Shown here: positions 60,640 through 64,000 of the stretch, in pieces
Layout: each line of letters opens with the position of its first letter
Numbering within the stretch: the stretch's first letter is position 1
DNA from: Microbacterium sp. zg-Y1090
GTDB lineage: Bacteria; Actinomycetota; Actinomycetes; Actinomycetales; Microbacteriaceae
Length of the DNA: 64,000 nucleotides
Assembly: GCF_030246945.1 (NCBI RefSeq)
Contig: NZ_CP126742.1
Span: 1,550,001 to 1,614,000, forward strand
Direction: 5' to 3'
Translations under genes and position numbers: made by a program
The notes under the pieces: generated by a model
The model's input: the letters and a program-made list of their open reading frames with translations, nothing else
What the model was told of the DNA's origin: nothing
The model's database searches: none

Positions 60640-61375
60640 TTAGGCCGCGAGTGTGAGCGGCTCGGTTAGCTTGGCCTCGAACTCGATGGGCGTCAACCCG
60701 CCGAGGGTGTCTTGAGCTCGTTGGCGGTGGTACTTCCGCTCGATCCAGACGACGATCGCGAGCCGCAGTTCCTGCCGAGTCGCCCACCTCTGCTGGTTGA
60801 GGACGTTCGTTTGAAGAAGCGACCAGAAGCTCTCCATCGCGGCGTTGTCTCCGGCGGCGCCGACGCGGCCCATCGATCCGACCATGTCGTGACGGCGCAG
60901 CTCGCGGGCCATCGCTCTGCTGCGAAATTGGCTGCCTCTATCGGCATGCAGAATGCACCCGGCGACGTCACCTCGTCGCGCGACGGCGTTGCGGAGCGCG
61001 TCGACGGCGAGTTTCGAGGTCATCCGGTCGGAGATCGAGTACCCGACGATCCGGTCGAATGCACGTCCTTGATCGCGCAGCAATACAACTTGCCCTCGGC
61101 CGTGCGGTGCTCCGTGATGTCGGTCAGCCACACCCGGTTCGGCGTCTCAGCACGGAACGCCGGGCCTCGTCGGCCAGGTATCGGTACCCGGACGTGGGGT
61201 CGTCGTGGTGCGCGTCATGCAACGCGTTGATCCGGTGCGCCCGGAGCACGTCAGCGTCCCGCACAGGGTCGTTACGCCACCTGTAATAGGGCTGGCGGGC
61301 GAGCTTGAGGACCCGACACGACACCGTCACGGGGATCCCCGCGTCGGCGAGCTCGGCAACGAGCGGGTATGTCAT
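60640..61375 (-). pseudogene. IS3 transposase OrfB, broken (DDE integrase domain)
   Basis: The protein is spread over three frames. The N-terminus (MTYPLVAELADAGIPVTVSC) runs to about 61170 and stops. A middle part reading VWLTDITEHRTAEGKLYCC (first catalytic Asp) lies in another frame, and the rest (RIVGYSISD, HADRGSQF with the second Asp, and AAMESFWSLL with the Glu) lies in a third. One base appears lost near 61058 (TCGACCGG where TCGAACCGG is expected), and about 45 codons are missing between YLADEAR and the middle part. No single active protein can be made. Confidence 0.85.
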
Positions 61376-61677
61376 TTTGGAGAGCCACCGAGTTTCAGGT
61401 TCGCCTGCGACAGATACGCCGCAGCCCGCCTGAGAACCTCGTTCTCCTGCTCGAGCAACCGGATACGTTTCTTCAGCTCGCGCGCTTCCGCAGCATCGGC
61501 CGCAGTCTGACCGGGACGATTGCCGTCCTCGACATCGGCCTGGCGGAGCCAGTTCTGCAACGTTGCTTCGCTGATACCGAAGTCGGTGGCGATCTGCTTG
61601 ATGGTGACGCCACTCTCGCGAGGCCTCTCGACCGCGACAACGTCCTCACCGAACTCCTTGGGGTACGGACCGGGCAT
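61372..61677 (-). CDS. IS3 transposase OrfA
   Basis: A 101-residue OrfA with an N-terminal helix-turn-helix (KQIATDFGISEATLQNWL, about 27-44) and a C-terminal leucine-zipper (LKKRIRLLEQENEVLRRAAA). It overlaps the orfB start by 4 nt in the -1 frame at CCAAAATGA, the site where IS3 elements make an OrfAB fusion by frameshifting. OrfA itself is intact. Confidence 0.88.
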   Translation of the reverse strand: MPGPYPKEFGEDVVAVERPRESGVTIKQIATDFGISEATLQNWLRQADVEDGNRPGQTAADAAEARELKKRIRLLEQENEVLRRAAAYLSQANLKLGGSPK

Positions 61678-61841
61678 GATGACATCCTTCCCGCCAGCGC
61701 TCCCAGCACTAACGATCAGTTGTCACCGATTCGTTCCTCACGCCCATCCTCTTCACCCCCGGCGCCTGTATGCGCTGGATGCAGCGCGAGCCGAGGAATA
61801 TCGCTTTCCGATTCCGGGAAGCGACGACCTCCCTATTCGAG

Positions 61842-62009
61842 CTAACGCGGCCCTCCGCGGCGACGGATTACCGTCGCGGTTGCGAGTACGCTCACACCAC
61901 CAAAACCTACGAGCATCATCAGCCCTGCAACCCAGGCGCTCGCGCTGGAAAGCATAAGGACCAATCCTCCAACCGCGGCGATTGCGGCGATCACAGCGAG
62001 CGCTTTCAT
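61842..62009 (-). CDS. Small two-segment membrane protein, candidate immunity protein 2
   Basis: A 55-residue frame (MKALAVIAAIAAVGGLVLML...) with two hydrophobic segments joined by SSASAW and a basic end (ATVIRRRGGPR). GGAGG lies 4 nt before the ATG (62014-62018), a strong ribosome site. It starts 10 bp after the detached RHS tip. Its layout and its end (V/I-RRR) resemble the 63-aa protein at 62550. Role as immunity protein is inferred from position and pairing. Confidence 0.6.
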   Translation of the reverse strand: MKALAVIAAIAAVGGLVLMLSSASAWVAGLMMLVGFGGVSVLATATVIRRRGGPR

Positions 62010-62019
62010 CATTCCTCCG

Positions 62020-62271
62020 TCAGTAGCATGAGTCGTACACGCCCCAAGCGGACCCTACATATCCCGCGAGAGCGAGCCCCACCATAATCGAGCCGCCCAG
62101 CGTCACGGGGGCGGTGAGTATGGCGCCGACCAAGCCCGCAGTCCCCACTAGCGCAAACGTAAACGCCCACCCGCACGACATGTAGCCGGTGGGGTCGGTG
62201 TTGTTGATGGGGTCGCATCCGGCGTAGGCGTATCGGTTGGGTCTGCCGCACGGATAGGTGACGGGTTGCAG
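62020..62271 (-). pseudogene. Detached (orphan) RHS C-terminal tip
   Basis: An 83-codon frame with no start codon. It opens with the RHS core end, NRYAYAGCDPINNTDPTG, which parallels NRYGYAAGDPINNVDPTG in the RHS gene at 62745, then diverges into a different 54-residue tip (YMSCGWAFTFALVGTAGLVG ... VYDSCY) that is hydrophobic and Gly-rich with three cysteines or more. It directly follows the stop of a transposase remnant in the same frame. This is what orphan rhsCT modules look like; expression would need recombination with the full gene. Confidence 0.7.
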
Positions 62272-62448
62272 TCACGCCGCGAGGGCGACGTCGGTGTTCA
62301 TGATTGCTTCGTACTCGATGGGGTCCAAACCGTGGAGCCGCTTCTGTCGACGGCGCCGGTGGTAAGTGCGTTCGATCCAGGTGACGATTGCGATACGGAG
62401 CTGGTCCCGGGTGTCACAAGATCGGCGGTTGAGGACGTTCTTCTGCAG
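62272..62448 (-). pseudogene. IS3-family OrfB C-terminal remnant
   Basis: Fifty-eight codons reading LQKNVLNRRSCDTRDQLRI ... TWIERTYHRRRRQKRLHGLD and ending TDVALAA align with the end of the OrfB at 60640 (LQTNVLNQQRWATRQELRL, WIERKYHRQRAQDTLGGL, PLTLAA). It is a different IS3 element, as about half the residues differ. The N-terminal nine-tenths is missing, and the upstream codons belong to another frame fused at LQ. Confidence 0.82.
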
Positions 62449-62526
62449 CTTGCGCAACTGATTCCGCATGCAGCTCCCGCAGCCGCAGCCGCAGCCGCCG
62501 GCGCCTAGATCCAATCCGATTCCCAT
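62449..62526 (-). other. Start of a Gly/Cys-rich small open frame
   Basis: After the 63-aa gene, GGGGAG stands 5 nt before an ATG at 62526, which reads MGIGLDLGAGGCGCGCGSC then MRNQLRK before running in frame into the transposase remnant. The alternating Gly-Cys stretch is unlike its surroundings. It may be the head of a third small gene of the RHS cassette cut by the IS, or chance. No family recognised. Confidence 0.3.
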
Positions 62527-62549
62527 GGCGACTCCCCAGCCGGTGCGGC

Positions 62550-62741
62550 TCAACGCCGACGCATAGTCACGACGATTCCGACTGTCGACGCGAGGAGCAG
62601 TAATACACCCAGGACGGGCACCGACCAGCTTGACGCCCACCCGAGAGCGAGAGATCCGACGATCAAGATCGCTCCCAGGATCAATCCAGCTGAGTAGACG
62701 ATTACCAGCGCGGCCTTCGTAGCGTTCTTTTGCATGGTCAT
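62550..62741 (-). CDS. Small two-segment membrane protein, candidate immunity protein 1
   Basis: A 63-residue protein (MTMQKNATKAALVIVYSAG...) with two hydrophobic segments (about 9-30 and 37-58) joined by GWASSW and ending VVTMRRR. It starts 3 bp after the RHS stop, so translation is coupled. Small two-pass proteins directly after an RHS tip are in the place where immunity genes sit. Base composition is lower in GC than the core genes. Function is inferred only. Confidence 0.65.
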   Translation of the reverse strand: MTMQKNATKAALVIVYSAGLILGAILIVGSLALGWASSWSVPVLGVLLLLASTVGIVVTMRRR

Positions 62742-62744
62742 TAC

Positions 62745-64000
62745 CTAACTGAGCGCCTGCGTAACTAGTGATCCGACGAAGCCCCCAATGGCGCCCGAAA
62801 CAAAGCCCGCTAGAGCACCCGATCCACAGCCAGCTAGAGCCGTCGGCCCGCCTGGTGATGTGGCTACAGCGCCGATGGCACATCCGGCTGCCGCGCTACC
62901 CACGCCGCCCGCCAGGCCAGCGACGGACGCGTCTGAGAGGCTAATGCGCCCAGTGGGGTCAACATTGTTGATGGGATCACCGGCGGCGTAGCCGTATCGG
63001 TTGGCGTTGCTGGGGTCGAGAGGGCTGTCGAGGGTGTCTTGTTGGGTCCAGCGGCCGAGGGTGGGGTTGTACCAGCGGTTTCCGAAGTGCACCCACCCGG
63101 TGGCGCGGTCCTGGATGCCACCCTGGAACAGGAACGGGTTCTGGGAGAGCCCGGTGCCGCCGCTGTTGGAGGTGACGGTCGGGAGCCCGTACGGGTCGTA
63201 CTGGTAGGTGTAGCCGGTGCCGGCGAAGTCGCGGAGGATGGCGGTGGGGTTTCCTGTGCCGTCGTAGACGTACAGGCTGACGGTGCCGGTGGAGGTGCGC
63301 AGCATCAGCGGCTGCCCGGTGACCGGGTCGTTGTCGACGTACGCGGTGACCGAACCGATCTTGGCTTGCTCGATGACGGGTTGGCCGACCTGGTTGGTGC
63401 GACCGTAGACGAGGTTGTAGGTGGCGGTGGGAGTCTGCTGCTGCAGCACCTCGACCTGGCTGGTGCCGGCGTACTTGTACCCGAAGGTCCCGCTGGCGTT
63501 GGTGGCAGAGGTCATCTGCTCGGCGCCGTTGTAGGCGTAGGTGCCTGCGGTGTCGGCGGTCATGTTGCCTGCGCCGTCGAATGTGTACCCGGTGGTGGTG
63601 ACCTGGTTCGCCGCGTTGAAGGTGAGGGCCTGTGAGGTCGTGGTGCCGCCAGTGGTGCCTGCGGTGAGGCGGTTTCCGCGGGCGTCGTAGGTATAGGTCC
63701 AGGTGGTGGGGTTGGTCCCGCCGGTCTGGGAGGCGCCGGTCAGTCGCCCTGCCCCGTCGTAGCTGTAGCTGGTGACCTGCCCGGTGATGTTGTTGCGTTC
63801 CCATTGCAGCTTCGCCCGGTCGCCGGATGTCTGCGCTGCGCAGGTGGGGGCAGGAGTCCCGGTGTTGTAGCAGTAGGAGATGTCGCTGATCGTGGTGACG
63901 GTGCCATCGTTGGTCATCGACTCCGCGATGGCGCGGCTGACTCGGCCGCTGGCGTCGTAGTCCTGGTGGGTGTGGCCGCGCCAGCTGGTGTTCGCGGCGT
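62745..64000 (-). CDS. RHS-repeat protein with hydrophobic C-terminal tip (5' part beyond window)
   Basis: The last 417 residues of an RHS/YD-repeat protein; the frame is open to the window edge. YD-type repeats are visible (SYSYDGAGRLTG, TYTYDARGNRLT, GYTFDGAGNMTA, YQYDPYGLPT). The RHS-associated core is FLFQGGIQDRATGWVHFGN and RWYNPTLGRWTQQD, closing at NNVDPTG. After it comes a 67-residue Gly/Ala-rich tip (ISLSDASVAGLAGGVG ... GSLVTQALS) with no known enzyme motif and two or three possible membrane-spanning stretches. RHS proteins wrap and deliver C-terminal toxins; the tip here may insert into membranes. A 63-aa membrane protein follows. Confidence 0.85.
   Translation of the reverse strand, partial: AANTSWRGHTHQDYDASGRVSRAIAESMTNDGTVTTISDISYCYNTGTPAPTCAAQTSGDRAKLQWERNNITGQVTSYSYDGAGRLTGASQTGGTNPTTWTYTYDARGNRLTAGTTGGTTTSQALTFNAANQVTTTGYTFDGAGNMTADTAGTYAYNGAEQMTSATNASGTFGYKYAGTSQVEVLQQQTPTATYNLVYGRTNQVGQPVIEQAKIGSVTAYVDNDPVTGQPLMLRTSTGTVSLYVYDGTGNPTAILRDFAGTGYTYQYDPYGLPTVTSNSGGTGLSQNPFLFQGGIQDRATGWVHFGNRWYNPTLGRWTQQDTLDSPLDPSNANRYGYAAGDPINNVDPTGRISLSDASVAGLAGGVGSAAAGCAIGAVATSPGGPTALAGCGSGALAGFVSGAIGGFVGSLVTQALS

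Larger units (their letters stand above)
60612..61740 (-). mobile_element. IS3-family insertion element, decayed
   Basis: Terminal inverted repeats TGAGGAACGAACTGGTGACA (60612-60631) and TGTCACCGATTCGTTCCTCA (61721-61740) match at 18 of 20 positions. Inside are orfA and orfB in the IS3 order on the minus strand. The 1129-bp length is short for IS3 because orfB has lost an internal piece. The flanks GGCG and CGCC are complementary, not a direct target duplication. It sits between the RHS cassette and the cut gene at 59973. Confidence 0.88.

Noticed and set aside
62272..62883. A single 203-aa minus-strand frame overlapping the RHS end
   Set aside because: It is a chance in-frame chain: shadow of RHS and the 63-aa gene, then a Gly/Cys-rich piece, then a transposase remnant. 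Only the parts are meaningful.

Overview
The window is high-GC, densely packed actinobacterial chromosome, most like Microbacterium or a close relative in Microbacteriaceae. This is an inference from gene content (SepH; DUF3000, DUF3159, DUF3710, DUF3093, DUF4193, DUF4191 and DUF7455 proteins; a HrdB-type sigma factor with a Lys/Ala/Pro-rich N-terminus), frequent GTG starts, and many start codons placed 6-8 nt after a TANNNT box, which suggests leaderless mRNAs. Nearly everything from 1 to about 59.8 kb is core genome. The last 4 kb is an accessory island.

Layout. 1-4.6 kb (minus): secD (cut by the window edge), yajC, ruvB, ruvA, ruvC and yebC. 4.7-9.9 kb: a vitamin B6 block with a PLP-dependent decarboxylase, pdxT-pdxS, and the divergent pair pdxR-pdxY; the pdxS/pdxR promoters share a 41-bp gap. 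9.9-13.3 kb (minus): a lipoprotein, a HIT protein and thrS. thrS is preceded by a previously unlisted 22-codon leader peptide with four Thr codons and mutually exclusive hairpins, a likely attenuator. 13.3-17.9 kb: an ion permease, a 59-aa membrane protein, a double-ACT protein, a nitrilase-like protein, tRNAs Gly(GCC), Cys(GCA), Val(GAC) and divergent Val(CAC), and a MazF-like gene. 18-23.5 kb: amtB, zapE, a hydrolase, DUF3000, RNase D. 23.6-27 kb: a fatty-acid beta-oxidation pair. 27-34.8 kb (minus): pepN, dxs, acnA. 34.9-40 kb: conserved actinobacterial genes (DUF3159, DUF3710, dut, DUF3093, DUF4193, sepH) and a phosphatase. 40-46 kb: convergent topoisomerase genes parC and parE, separated by two GIY-YIG-like genes set in 11 full copies of a 27-bp repeat. 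46-59.7 kb: an ATP-grasp protein, a CofE-like ligase, the principal sigma factor, PAC2, pepA-lpd-sucB, small membrane proteins and glnA.

Genes that appear to work together: amtB and glnA each carry a GlnR-type box (GTAAC-n6-GAAAC) upstream, so they form a nitrogen-control pair. pepA, lpd and sucB run as one cluster. ruvCAB, yebC, yajC and secD keep the usual actinobacterial order.

The island (59.97-64 kb) holds, on the minus strand, the 3' part of an RHS-repeat protein. It ends in a 67-aa Gly/Ala-rich hydrophobic tip and is followed 3 bp later by a 63-aa two-membrane-segment protein. Beyond an IS3 transposase remnant lies a second, detached RHS tip (54 aa, also hydrophobic) followed by a second small two-segment protein that resembles the first. 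This looks like an RHS toxin with an orphan toxin/immunity cassette, in which the toxins may be membrane-active. A decayed IS3-family element flanks it and abuts an unrecognised plus-strand gene.
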